Numbered from the stretch's first letter, positions 26,260-34,098 are shown. The stretch is DNA of 64,000 nucleotides from Paraburkholderia agricolaris (GCF_009455635.1 NZ_QPER01000002.1:2666001-2730000), one strand, 5' to 3'. Numbers and translations: made by a program. Notes: generated by a model from the sequence alone, not told the origin.

Positions 26260-26991
26260 TCAGCTCGCCAGCGCGAGTTCCGGCAGCGCCAGATCCTGTT
26301 CGACGTAGTCGTAATAGAGCGCGGTGGTGTAGAGCAGACGCATCTGCGCACCGATCTCGCAGATCTTCAGGCAGCGCTGCTGCAACTCGGGCGTATTCGC
26401 CTGTTCGAGCACGATCTGGTAACCGCGCTCACCGTGAATCTCGTCCGACACAATGTGCAGATCGAAGAACTCCACCTCTTCGTCCGTGAAGTGATACTTC
26501 TCACGCAGCGTGGGTGTCTGCTTGCGATAGATCGACGGCACCTGCGATTCGAGCCCGACCACCAGCGCCGCCACCGCGACGATCGGATCTTCACGCATTG
26601 CCACGGAATAGCACCATGCCTGCAAACCGCGCGTGGTCGGCGACATGTTGTCCGGGTCGACCACGCGTTCGCGCGTCGTGCCGCACGCCTCGGCAAAGCG
26701 GATCAGCAGATCGGTATGACGGTCCCCGCCAATCTCCTCTTCGTACATGTTGGCAAGCAGGAAATCCTTCGCCTCGGTGAGGTGGTCCGGCGTGCGCGCG
26801 TAGATGTAGGCCAGGTAGTCAGCAAAGGGGCCGACGTAGTGATAGTGATTTTCGGCCCATCGCGCGAGATGGGCACGGCTCAGCTTGCCGCTCGCCCACG
26901 CGATGCTGAACGGCGCCTTGTTTGCACTCTTGCCTTTGATGGCCTCCTCGAGTGCGGTGCGGAATTCATCACGGTTCATCAATTCAGCCAT
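26260..26991 (-). CDS. Haem-oxygenase-like diiron enzyme (CADD/PqqC/TenA-like)
   Basis: 243 residues from the ATG at 26991, six bases after AGGAG. All-helical, with family features WAENHYHYVGPFADYLA and MYEEEIGGDRHTDLLIRF. Candidate metal ligands are Glu85, His92, Glu148, His179, Asp183 and His186 (in YEEEIGGDRH, GLESQVP and DLHIVSDEIH). Their spacing matches the ligands known for the diiron protein CADD, so a diiron site is likely, unlike TenA. Relatives cleave amino or fatty acids with O2 or make N-oxidised products. It heads the operon and its promoter carries a GGTATAC site. The substrate is unknown. Confidence 0.8.
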   Translation of the reverse strand: MAELMNRDEFRTALEEAIKGKSANKAPFSIAWASGKLSRAHLARWAENHYHYVGPFADYLAYIYARTPDHLTEAKDFLLANMYEEEIGGDRHTDLLIRFAEACGTTRERVVDPDNMSPTTRGLQAWCYSVAMREDPIVAVAALVVGLESQVPSIYRKQTPTLREKYHFTDEEVEFFDLHIVSDEIHGERGYQIVLEQANTPELQQRCLKICEIGAQMRLLYTTALYYDYVEQDLALPELALAS

Positions 26992-27088
26992 TTCAAGCTC
27001 CTGACAGATAGGAAACAAAGGTTTGCGGACGAAGGCCCGGATGCCGTCGGGCACGGGAAATTTGTGGATTAAGTTTAGCGCCGCATAT

Positions 27089-27102
27089 GGATACTGTATA
27101 CC
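27089..27102 (-). promoter_or_regulatory. GGTATAC operator before the diiron-enzyme operon
   Basis: On the minus strand the sequence is GGTATACAGTATCC, 98 bp upstream of the start of the diiron enzyme gene. Twelve bases further upstream on that strand lies TACTCAGT (27114-27121), also found next to the site at 30012. It is the proposed binding site of the GntR/FCD regulator at 30283-30978. Confidence 0.6.
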
Positions 27103-27259
27103 GTTTTATTTTGACTGAGTAGCACCCGATGTACGCGCCATCCGTCGATCGGGTCAAACAAACCTGGCTCAGCCCTGCTCCATACGGCATGCAGAGAACC
27201 TGCAAGGCAACAGGACTCTCATCCTTTGCTTTGGTCGCAGTGTGCCGCCAAGCAATTTC

Positions 27260-27273
27260 GGTATACTATATCC
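27260..27273 (+). promoter_or_regulatory. GGTATAC operator over the -10 of the ferredoxin operon
   Basis: GGTATACTATATCC contains TATACT, a good -10 hexamer, and stands 84 bp before the first ferredoxin start. Binding here would block RNA polymerase, which fits repression by the GntR regulator. It diverges from the site at 27089-27102 within a 366-bp region (26992-27357) that holds no other gene. Confidence 0.6.
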
Positions 27274-27357
27274 CAATCATTCAACTACAATCGGCACTGG
27301 CGAATGTTTTCGATGCATCGAGCGCACCGCCGGTCAGTGATTCATGGAGAGAGCGTC

Positions 27358-27663
27358 ATGCCAATAGTCGTATTTCACCGGAACGGCGAGGTTCATCGGG
27401 GCGAGGTCAAGGAGAACACCAACCTTGTCGTCCGCGCCGGCATCAAGCAATTCCCTTATCCGCATCTGCGTTACGAATGTGGAATGGGCAAGTGCTCGAA
27501 GTGCGCCTGTCTCGTGCTTGGAGGCGCGGAGCATCTGCCGCCCCCCAACTGGAAAGAGAAGAAGCAGTTGGGCGAACGGCTGGCACAAGGCTATCGACTT
27601 GCGTGCCAACTCTGGATCGAGCACGACATCGAACTCGTGCAGGGCGATCTCGAAGCAGCATGA
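27358..27663 (+). CDS. [2Fe-2S] ferredoxin (first of two)
   Basis: 101 residues from the ATG at 27358, preceded by GGAGAGAG. Cluster ligands are Cys41, Cys46, Cys49 and Cys83 (YECGMGKCSKC, then RLACQ), the C-x4-C-x2-C-xn-C pattern of plant-type ferredoxins. An extra Cys51 follows directly. Compared with a standard ferredoxin it has an insert-like PPPNWKEKKQLGERLAQGY before the last cysteine. It probably carries electrons from the reductase at 23120-24133 to the diiron enzyme. Its stop overlaps the next start (ATGA). Confidence 0.87.
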   Translation: MPIVVFHRNGEVHRGEVKENTNLVVRAGIKQFPYPHLRYECGMGKCSKCACLVLGGAEHLPPPNWKEKKQLGERLAQGYRLACQLWIEHDIELVQGDLEAA

Positions 27664-27980
27664 ACCAACACGCCGGGGCAACCAGCATGTACGTCATCCT
27701 GACCAGTAAGCCAGGCCAATACCGGAGCGAAGCGGTAGAAAACATCGTGACACTCGACACCTATGACTATGTCTACTGTGGACGGCATATTGCGACCCAC
27801 GTGATCGCCGCGCTGAGCGCGGAGACAAAGATCAAGGTGATCGACGAAACCGAGCCGCCCGTCGTCAATCTTGTTCCAACCAGATTCCTTGAAAAATTCG
27901 CGACGCGCGATGCCGCACTCAAAGCACTGCAGCATCTCGCGGGCCACGGCAACGCCGAAGCGCAGCTGATTCGGCGGTAA
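27660..27980 (+). CDS. Unrecognised protein between two ferredoxins
   Basis: 106 residues from an ATG that overlaps the ferredoxin stop (ATGA); a second start at 27687 would give MYVILTSKPGQY as N terminus and is equally plausible. Small soluble alpha/beta protein: an N-terminal strand, TLDTYDYVYCGRHIATHVI, then EPPVVNLVPTRFLEKF and a C-terminal helix DAALKALQHLAGHG. No signal peptide, membrane helix or metal motif beyond one cysteine and scattered histidines. I cannot name a family. Its tight coupling between two ferredoxin genes suggests an accessory or substrate-binding component of the oxidation system. Confidence 0.75.
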   Translation: MNQHAGATSMYVILTSKPGQYRSEAVENIVTLDTYDYVYCGRHIATHVIAALSAETKIKVIDETEPPVVNLVPTRFLEKFATRDAALKALQHLAGHGNAEAQLIRR

Positions 27981-28029
27981 CAGCGGCGCCGCCCCGGTTC
28001 CGCACAGCAAACGAAACACAGGTCTCCGA

Positions 28030-28308
28030 ATGATCCAGATCACTTTCCTCAGCAACGACAACAAGTCGGTCAACGCGCCGCCCGATAGCAATCTGCTGCG
28101 CGTGTCTTTACGCGAAAAAGGCGGTATTCCGTTCAAATGCGGCGGCGGTCTGTGCGGCACCTGCAAATGCAGGATCGAAAGCGGTATCGAGCACACCGAC
28201 AGCGTCAAGGACAAGGAAAAACGTCATCTCAGCGAAGCGGAAATCGAGAATGGTTACCGCATGGCCTGCCAGACGTTCGTCAATGGCGATATCAGCGTGT
28301 CCTGGTAA
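28030..28308 (+). CDS. [2Fe-2S] ferredoxin (second of two)
   Basis: 92 residues. Ligands Cys37, Cys42, Cys45 and Cys80 (FKCGGGLCGTC, then RMACQ) plus an extra Cys47, as in the first ferredoxin. The region DSVKDKEKRHLSEAEIENGY between the third and fourth cysteines is the usual ferredoxin pattern. It is 49 bp after the unrecognised gene in the same transcription unit, and a hairpin terminator follows. Two ferredoxins of different length for one reductase suggest two electron acceptors or a relay. Confidence 0.9.
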   Translation: MIQITFLSNDNKSVNAPPDSNLLRVSLREKGGIPFKCGGGLCGTCKCRIESGIEHTDSVKDKEKRHLSEAEIENGYRMACQTFVNGDISVSW

Positions 28309-28324
28309 AACCTCCTTAACGAAT

Positions 28325-28357
28325 AGTCCTGTGCACCGGTCGCCGGCGCGCAGGACT
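28325..28357. terminator. Bidirectional hairpin between convergent genes
   Basis: AGTCCTGTGC (28325-28334) pairs with GCGCAGGACT (28348-28357) through one G-T pair, and an inner CCGG/CCGG pair (28336-28339, 28343-28346) extends the stem. TTTC follows on the plus strand. It lies between the ends of the ferredoxin and permease genes, where transcripts from both strands should stop. Confidence 0.6.
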
Positions 28358-28396
28358 TTCGGCGCCGCCAGCGCGGCGCGATCGACGCCCGGTCCG

Positions 28397-29947
28397 CTAC
28401 CAGATCACGATTGCGACCAGCGTTGAAATCAGCAATCCCGCCACCACCGGCACCAGCAGATGACGCACGGCCTGCAACACCGGCACCCGCGCGAAGCTCG
28501 CCACCGCGGCAAGCGCGGACCACGCAGTGAGCGTCTTGCCCGTCCACACCGATCCCATCTGACCGATCGCCGCCAGCGTCGACACATCGAAACCCACCGT
28601 ACGGCCCAACGCACCGGCCAACGCGCCCGTCAACGGCAAGCCTGCGAACCCCGAACCGTCGATACCCGTGACCATCCCGGCAAGGAGAATCCCGTACGAG
28701 ACAAAAAATGCGTTGTGCGGGATGTAGACCTCGCCCGCCTTCACCAGATCGGCAAGCAGGCCGGGCGCCGCCGTGCCAGCCGGTAAGCCGAGAATCGGTG
28801 CTGCCGTGCCTGCGACGCCGATGAAGAAGAACCCAGCGATCGGCAGCACCGAACTCATCGCTCGAAACGAGAAAACAAAACCTTCCGTGACGTGCTCGGC
28901 GGTACTGCGGCAGATCGATCGATAATCGCGCGCGGCGGCGACAGCCACCATCAGCAACGCCGACACGCCACCGACCAGCGCCGCCGCTGCCGCTCCGCTC
29001 GCACCCTTGAAGCCGGGTATGACATGCGGCAACACCATATAGGCCACGATCGCGAGGAAGGAGACCGGAATGACGATCGCAAAGCACTTCGACCACCATT
29101 CCTGAGTGGGCGTGAGCAGATCGCGCGCCGTCATGCCCATACGCGAAGTCGTCTGGATTCCTGACTGACCACCGTCGCCCACGGAGGCATGTTGCAACTT
29201 GCCGCGCCGAATGCGCGCGCGGCTCGGCGCAGCCACCACGACCACCGAATTGGCCGTGACCTGGGTTGCTTCCCAGCGTTCCAGATGCCGCGCGTCAGGT
29301 GTCTGGATCTGTTTGCGGATCTTGAGGTATGCGATCAGAAACGCGACGCCACCGGTAATCAGCGAAAGCAACAGCGCCTTATCGGCAACCGCCGGCATCG
29401 CAACCGCTGCGGCCTTCGCGCTGATGCCCGGAGCGACCTTGATCACATAGTCCGAAGACAGTGCCGTGCCGAGCCCAGCGATGCCGATGCACAGCGCCGC
29501 GCCAAGCGGCGGCACGCCCGCGTAAATGGCCGCCGGCAACAGGATGCCCGCGATCAGCGGCACTGCGGGCGTAGGCCAGAAGAACAGCGACAGGATATAG
29601 CTGACGAAACCCAGCACGAAGAAGCCAACGTGCCCATTGACCATGACGGCCCGGAATGGCTGAACCATCTTGATGTCGGCGTTGATCCGCTTGAGCGCAT
29701 TGAGTAACGCCGTCATCAACGAGATCACGAGGAAGATATTGAAGAGCTCCCGGGCGGCGGTGAGCGGCGCGAAGAAGACCGCCTCCAACGCGGCGGACAC
29801 GTGTCCGGAAAAGGCCAGCACCGTCGCAAAGGTGGCGAGGATGGCGGGCGCGACGACATTGGCCCTGAACACGAGGGTCGCAATGATGGCGACAACCCCG
29901 CACAGATAGACCCAATGCGCCGAGGTAAGGACGACGTGAGATTCCAT
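28397..29947 (-). CDS. Putative anion permease (ion-transporter superfamily, DcuC-like)
   Basis: 516 residues from the ATG at 29947, preceded by AGGAGA at good spacing. About twelve hydrophobic segments in two halves separated by a hydrophilic loop around residues 245-280 (IQTPDARHLERWEATQVT, then a basic Arg-rich stretch). Each half ends in Gly/Pro-rich re-entrant-like segments (FFWPTPAVPLIAGILLPAA; GSGFAGLPLTGALAG), as in the ion-transporter superfamily that includes DcuC and related carboxylate carriers. The precise family is uncertain. A GGTATAC site in its promoter places it in the GntR-controlled group, so it probably imports the substrate or exports a product. Confidence 0.72.
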   Translation of the reverse strand: MESHVVLTSAHWVYLCGVVAIIATLVFRANVVAPAILATFATVLAFSGHVSAALEAVFFAPLTAARELFNIFLVISLMTALLNALKRINADIKMVQPFRAVMVNGHVGFFVLGFVSYILSLFFWPTPAVPLIAGILLPAAIYAGVPPLGAALCIGIAGLGTALSSDYVIKVAPGISAKAAAVAMPAVADKALLLSLITGGVAFLIAYLKIRKQIQTPDARHLERWEATQVTANSVVVVAAPSRARIRRGKLQHASVGDGGQSGIQTTSRMGMTARDLLTPTQEWWSKCFAIVIPVSFLAIVAYMVLPHVIPGFKGASGAAAAALVGGVSALLMVAVAAARDYRSICRSTAEHVTEGFVFSFRAMSSVLPIAGFFFIGVAGTAAPILGLPAGTAAPGLLADLVKAGEVYIPHNAFFVSYGILLAGMVTGIDGSGFAGLPLTGALAGALGRTVGFDVSTLAAIGQMGSVWTGKTLTAWSALAAVASFARVPVLQAVRHLLVPVVAGLLISTLVAIVIW

Positions 29948-30011
29948 TACTTCTCCTGATAGCGCGAGCGGCTGGCGTGAGCAGATTGTTGAAAGGTTTG
30001 AGAGACTCGTT

Positions 30012-30025
30012 GGTATACTATGTAC
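30012..30025. promoter_or_regulatory. GGTATAC operator before the permease gene
   Basis: GGTATACTATGTAC, 65 bp upstream of the permease start on the opposite strand. It is followed by ACTGAGTA (30029-30036), the same octamer found beside the site at 27089. The 335-bp stretch 29948-30282 holds no gene; it contains this site and two further candidate sites at 30103 and 30203. Confidence 0.55.
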
Positions 30026-30102
30026 TGTACTGAGTAAGAGCAACGGCGATGAGCACGGCGTTTACCCGGACGAACTCTATTCATTGATTGTTGAAAGTAC
30101 AA

Positions 30103-30110
30103 TGTATACA
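30103..30110. promoter_or_regulatory. TGTATACA palindrome upstream of the GntR gene
   Basis: TGTATACA is a perfect 8-bp palindrome with the GTATAC core of the other sites, in an AT-rich segment about 170 bp before the regulator start and 160 bp before the permease start. It may be a half-affinity site for either promoter. Confidence 0.35.
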
Positions 30111-30202
30111 AAAATAGCGAGTAAATTCTTACGCATTTCCAATCCGCTCGGGGTAGCTCAATCGCCGTGCCGGCAAAGCGCATGAGGATCAAGAAGGTAT
30201 AA

Positions 30203-30217
30203 GGTCTACAGTATTCC
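30203..30217 (+). promoter_or_regulatory. Degenerate operator at the GntR promoter
   Basis: GGTCTACAGTATTCC matches the site at 31088 (GGTATACAGAATACC) at 12 of 15 positions. It lies 66 bp before the regulator start and would fit autoregulation. Confidence 0.4.
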
Positions 30218-30282
30218 CCGGTCGGCGCTGAGGTAGAATTTGTGGCACGACATCGCCACCAGCAAGACCGTTGGAGACCCCT

Positions 30283-30978
30283 ATGAATACCGAAGCGGAG
30301 ATGTCCGCAGTGGCCGGAGCGCACGAGCCTTCCGGCGCGCCCATCATGCACAAGCAGTTGTCACAGCTCGTTGTGGCACGGCTGCGCGAAGCAATCCTGT
30401 CCGGCGCCTATGCGCCTGGCGAGCGGCTGGTTGAAGGACGCCTGGCCGAAGAGCTCGAGGTGTCGCGCGTGCCTGTGCGCGAAGCGCTGCGCGCGCTGGC
30501 CTCCGAAGGACTCGTCGAGGTTCGGCCGCGGCACGGCGCGGTCGTGGCATCGCTCAAACCATCCGACGCGCGCGAAATGATCCAGATCCGCGCCACTCTC
30601 GAAGGGCTCAACGCCCGGCTTGCGGCCGAACACCGTACGCCGGAACTGATCCAGAAGATCGAGGAAGTGCTCACCGAGGGCAAGGCCAAGGCAGACGCGG
30701 GTGAAACCGCCGGCCTGCTGGAATTGAACGCACGCTTTCACGACCTGCTCTACGCCGCGGGGGCGAATATGATTCTGGCCGATCTGATGCGTTCGCTGCG
30801 CGACCGCACCCGCGTCCTGTTCATCAAACCGAGCGACGAAGAGGTCCGGCTGACGTGGGACGAACATGCGGCGATCCTGCGCGCGGTTCAGTTTGGCGAC
30901 GCGACCCTGTCGGCATTGCTCGCTGAGCGGCACGTCATGCGCGCCGCCCAGCACTATCTCGACAGGAACGCGCGCTAG
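30283..30978 (+). CDS. GntR-family regulator, FCD (FadR-like) subfamily
   Basis: 231 residues from the ATG at 30283, six bases after GGAG. The GntR winged helix covers about 24-92 (LREAILSGAYAPGERLVEGR, SRVPVREALRALASEGLVEV), followed by an all-helical FCD effector domain with RFHDLLYAAG, a later His195 and His217 that would be metal or ligand contacts. The family usually represses carboxylate or amino-acid catabolism and is released by the substrate. GTATAC-centred sites, typical of FCD regulators, occur in the promoters of all neighbouring transcription units. Confidence 0.92.
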   Translation: MNTEAEMSAVAGAHEPSGAPIMHKQLSQLVVARLREAILSGAYAPGERLVEGRLAEELEVSRVPVREALRALASEGLVEVRPRHGAVVASLKPSDAREMIQIRATLEGLNARLAAEHRTPELIQKIEEVLTEGKAKADAGETAGLLELNARFHDLLYAAGANMILADLMRSLRDRTRVLFIKPSDEEVRLTWDEHAAILRAVQFGDATLSALLAERHVMRAAQHYLDRNAR

Positions 30979-30997
30979 GCGTCCCATGCTGTGTTAA

Positions 30998-31024
30998 TGC
31001 GCGCGGCGCCCGGCGCCGCGCGCA
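30998..31024 (+). terminator. GC-rich hairpin after the GntR gene
   Basis: TGCGCGCGGCGCC (30998-31010) is the reverse complement of 31012-31024; in practice a ~11-bp stem with a small loop. CTTTCCTTTC follows directly on the plus strand. It lies 20 bp after the regulator stop and before the amidase promoter, as expected of an intrinsic terminator. Confidence 0.7.
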
Positions 31025-31087
31025 CTTTCCTTTCATTGCCGGCTTTCTGGCTGACAGGGACTTGACAGACTAAATTTGGCGATTAAC

Positions 31088-31102
31088 GGTATACAGAATA
31101 CC
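31088..31102 (+). promoter_or_regulatory. Most symmetric GGTATAC operator, before the amidase gene
   Basis: GGTATACAGAATACC is a near-perfect inverted repeat (GGTAT-N5-ATACC), 28 bp before the amidase start. It is the best-formed copy of the motif and probably defines the recognition sequence of the GntR regulator. Confidence 0.65.
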
Positions 31103-31129
31103 AACACCAAACTTTTGTCCGCAGGTCCC

Positions 31130-32686
31130 ATGACACCGACCATACTGCAGCCGGATTGCCCCATCGGCTCCATCTCAGCCAGTCCCCTGCCGCCCGCGCC
31201 AGCTTCAGCGCCGCGCGGCAACCCCAATCCTTACCGCTACGCGACGCTTTGCCAGGCGGTCGAAGCAATGGCCAACGACGAGGTGGATGCTGTAACGCTG
31301 GCCGCTTCGTGTGAAGCGGCCTTCCAGGCTGACAATGCGCGCCTGAATGCAATCGTCGTGTCCGACTTCGAGGCCGGCTACGCCGCGGCCCGGGATCGTG
31401 ATCGCGAACGCCGCGCCGGGCAATTGCGCAGTCCGCTGCACGGTATCCCCTTCACGATCAAAGAGTCGTTCGACGTCAGCGGATGGCCGACCACACTGGG
31501 CGATCCGGCTCATCGCGGCAACGTGGCGAGCACCCATTCCGACGTGGTCAAGCGCCTGCTCGATGCCGGCGCAGTGCTGCTCGGCAAAACCAACGTGCCG
31601 ATTTACCTGCGCGACTGGCAGAGCTACAACGACGTGTACGGAACGACGCGCAATCCGCGCGATCCGACGAGGACGCCAGGCGGGTCTTCCGGCGGCAGCG
31701 CGGCAGCCGTGTGTGCCGGCATGTCATTTTTCGACGTCGGCTCCGACATCGGATCGTCGATCAGAAATCCGGCCCATTTTTGCGGGGTCTTCTCCCACAA
31801 AAGCACGCACGGCATCGTCTCGCTGAAAGGCCATGGCCTAGGCGGCGGCATGGCCGTGCCCGACATCAACGTGGGCGGCCCCCTCGCGCGTTCGGCGCGG
31901 GATCTCGAACTCGTGCTGAACACGATTGCAGGTCCGGCGGGGGCAGCGGCCAGCGCCATTCGTCTGACGCTGCCCGCTTGCGAGCAGGCCGAATTGCGCG
32001 CGTTCCGCTTTGGCGTGCTCGCCAATCACCCGCTCGCCGAGGTCGACGGGCCGGTCGAGCGTTGCATCGTCGAGTTGGGCAAGCAACTGGAGCAAGCCGG
32101 CGCCACCGTGATCTGGGACGCGCGCCCGGCGCTGGACGCGGCCCAGTTGCTGCGTACCTACATCCTGCTTCTGCGCGCCTCGACGTCCCATTACCTGGAC
32201 GACGGCGCCTTCGCCGCCGCGCTCGCTGCTAGCGAAACAGTTTCAGCCGACGACCCGCGTTATGCAGGACTGCAGTACGTCGGCACCGCGCTGCGCCACC
32301 GGGAATGGTTGAACCTGCAAGCGCTGCGTGAGACGTTCTGTGAAGCATGGCAGCAGTTGTTCAGCGATATCGATGTCCTGCTTTGCCCGGTTGCCGCCAC
32401 CGCCGCGTTTCCTCTCGACGAGGCGGGCCCACCGTGGCAGCGCACCTTGAACGTCAACGGCCGGGCTCAGCCAATGACGACGCAACTGTTCTGGGCGGGT
32501 CACTCCGGCCTGTGCGGATTACCGTCGACCGTCGTGCCGGCCGGGACTACTGCCGACGGACTGCCCATCGGCGTCCAGATCGTTGCCCCGCTCTACCACG
32601 ACTTGCGTTCGCTGCGCGTTGCGGCGCTGCTCGAAGGCGCCGGCTACGCATTCGCACCGCCTGAGTTGCGCAGCGCCCTCGCCTGA
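31130..32686 (+). CDS. Amidase-signature family amidohydrolase
   Basis: 518 residues from the ATG at 31130. The Ser-cisSer-Lys triad is visible: Lys111 in IPFTIKESFD, the cis-Ser in TPGGSSGGSAAAV (around 183-193), and the nucleophile Ser in GSDIGSSIRNP (about 210). Amidase-signature enzymes hydrolyse amides or carbamates to an acid and ammonia or an amine. It is the first gene after the best GGTATAC operator, with the MFS importer 52 bp behind. It therefore probably performs an early hydrolytic step on the imported compound. The N-terminal 30 residues are Pro/Ser-rich and dispensable-looking. Confidence 0.92.
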   Translation: MTPTILQPDCPIGSISASPLPPAPASAPRGNPNPYRYATLCQAVEAMANDEVDAVTLAASCEAAFQADNARLNAIVVSDFEAGYAAARDRDRERRAGQLRSPLHGIPFTIKESFDVSGWPTTLGDPAHRGNVASTHSDVVKRLLDAGAVLLGKTNVPIYLRDWQSYNDVYGTTRNPRDPTRTPGGSSGGSAAAVCAGMSFFDVGSDIGSSIRNPAHFCGVFSHKSTHGIVSLKGHGLGGGMAVPDINVGGPLARSARDLELVLNTIAGPAGAAASAIRLTLPACEQAELRAFRFGVLANHPLAEVDGPVERCIVELGKQLEQAGATVIWDARPALDAAQLLRTYILLLRASTSHYLDDGAFAAALAASETVSADDPRYAGLQYVGTALRHREWLNLQALRETFCEAWQQLFSDIDVLLCPVAATAAFPLDEAGPPWQRTLNVNGRAQPMTTQLFWAGHSGLCGLPSTVVPAGTTADGLPIGVQIVAPLYHDLRSLRVAALLEGAGYAFAPPELRSALA

Positions 32687-32738
32687 CCCCAATCCCGGCT
32701 GCCATCACTGAATTAGTTCGCTACGGAGTTCATCCATC

Positions 32739-34049
32739 ATGGTCTGGTTCGAATCACTATCGGGCAACGAAAAGAAAGCTTTTGCCGGCGCGTTCATGGG
32801 TCATGCCGTCGATGTGTATGACTTCATGATCTACTCGTTTCTCATCCCGGTCCTTGTCACGACATGGCATATGAACAAGGCGGTGGCCGGCGGCATCGTC
32901 ACGTACACGCTGATCGCATCGCTGGTCGGCGCCATCGGTGCCGGGTTGCTCGCCGATCGTTATGGACGCGTTCGGATCCTGCGCTGGACCATCGCGCTCT
33001 TTGCGCTTGCGTGCTTTGCGTGCGGCTTCGCCAATTCACCGGTTCAACTCACTGTATTGCGCATGGTGCAAGGCCTGGGATTCGGCGGTGAATCGTCACT
33101 CTGCATGGTGCTGGTCACGGAGATGATCAGGAATCCGGCGCATCGGGGGAAATATTCCGGTTTTACGGCCAGCAGCTATTCGTTTGGATGGGCCGCTGCC
33201 GCGCTCGTCTACAGCGCGACGTTTTCGTGGCTGCCTGCGCAATGGGCGTGGCGCAGCTGCTTCTTTATCGGCGTGCTGCCGGCTTTGCTGGTGATCTATT
33301 TGCGGCGCAATCTGCAAGAACCGGATTCGTTCGCGCGTACCCTCGAACAGCGCGGCACACCGGCGATGTCGGCTGGACTACGCCGCGTTTTTGCCGGTCC
33401 GCTGCTCGGCAAGACTGTGCTCTGCAGCCTGCTCTCAGGCGGCATGCTAGGCGGCTATTACGCGATCGCGACGTGGATGCCGACCTATCTGAAATCCGAG
33501 CGCGGTCTGTCGATCTTCGGCACCGGCACCTATTTGACCGTGATGATTCTCGGCTCGTTTGTCGGCTATGTGCTGGGGGCTTACTCGTCGGACCGTATCG
33601 GCCGGCGGCTGACGTACATGATCTTCGCGGCGGGCGCGTTTACGATGGGCCTCGCCTACATGGCGATACCGGCCTCCAGTACGGTGATGCTGCTGCTGGG
33701 ATTCCTGCTTGGCGTGCTGATGCAAGGGACCTTCTCCGGAATCGCCGCAACCATTTCGGAAACCTATCCGAATGAAATCCGCGCCACCGGCTACGGAGTG
33801 GCCTACAACGTAGGGCGCGTGATCGGTTCGGTTTTCCCGTTCGGTGTGGGATGGTTAAGCACGGGGCACCTGTCGCTAGGATGGTCCATCCCCCTGGTGG
33901 CAGGAGTGGGTTATCTCTGCGTGATCATCGCCGCGTGGCTGTTGCCGGAAACGAACGGCATCCGGCTTGACGATGTCGCAGCTGACGCTGTGGAGCCCGT
34001 GAACATGACGGTAACCTCGCTTTCACCGCACCGCGAAGCGGGTCGGTAG
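32739..34049 (+). CDS. MFS importer, aromatic/sialic-acid symporter type
   Basis: 436 residues with about twelve hydrophobic segments. GAFMGHAVDVYDFMIYSF in helix 1 and LLADRYGRVRIL between helices 2 and 3 are typical of acid:H+ symporters. RMVQGLGFGGESSLCMVLV and, in the second half, SSDRIGRRLTYMIF match the duplicated MFS motif, and ISETYPNEIRATGYGVAYNVGR matches the end of helix 10 region. It is 52 bp after the amidase gene and belongs to the same unit, so it most likely imports the amidase substrate. Confidence 0.9.
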   Translation: MVWFESLSGNEKKAFAGAFMGHAVDVYDFMIYSFLIPVLVTTWHMNKAVAGGIVTYTLIASLVGAIGAGLLADRYGRVRILRWTIALFALACFACGFANSPVQLTVLRMVQGLGFGGESSLCMVLVTEMIRNPAHRGKYSGFTASSYSFGWAAAALVYSATFSWLPAQWAWRSCFFIGVLPALLVIYLRRNLQEPDSFARTLEQRGTPAMSAGLRRVFAGPLLGKTVLCSLLSGGMLGGYYAIATWMPTYLKSERGLSIFGTGTYLTVMILGSFVGYVLGAYSSDRIGRRLTYMIFAAGAFTMGLAYMAIPASSTVMLLLGFLLGVLMQGTFSGIAATISETYPNEIRATGYGVAYNVGRVIGSVFPFGVGWLSTGHLSLGWSIPLVAGVGYLCVIIAAWLLPETNGIRLDDVAADAVEPVNMTVTSLSPHREAGR

Positions 34050-34098
34050 CGCCGTTGTGGCTGACCCACTAGCCGTCGCGTTCGCCTCTTCACGCTCT

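Noticed and set aside
26260..26991. Calling the TenA-like gene a thiaminase or PqqC
   Set aside because: TenA lacks the full His/Glu/Asp ligand set seen here, and no thiamine or pqq genes are nearby.
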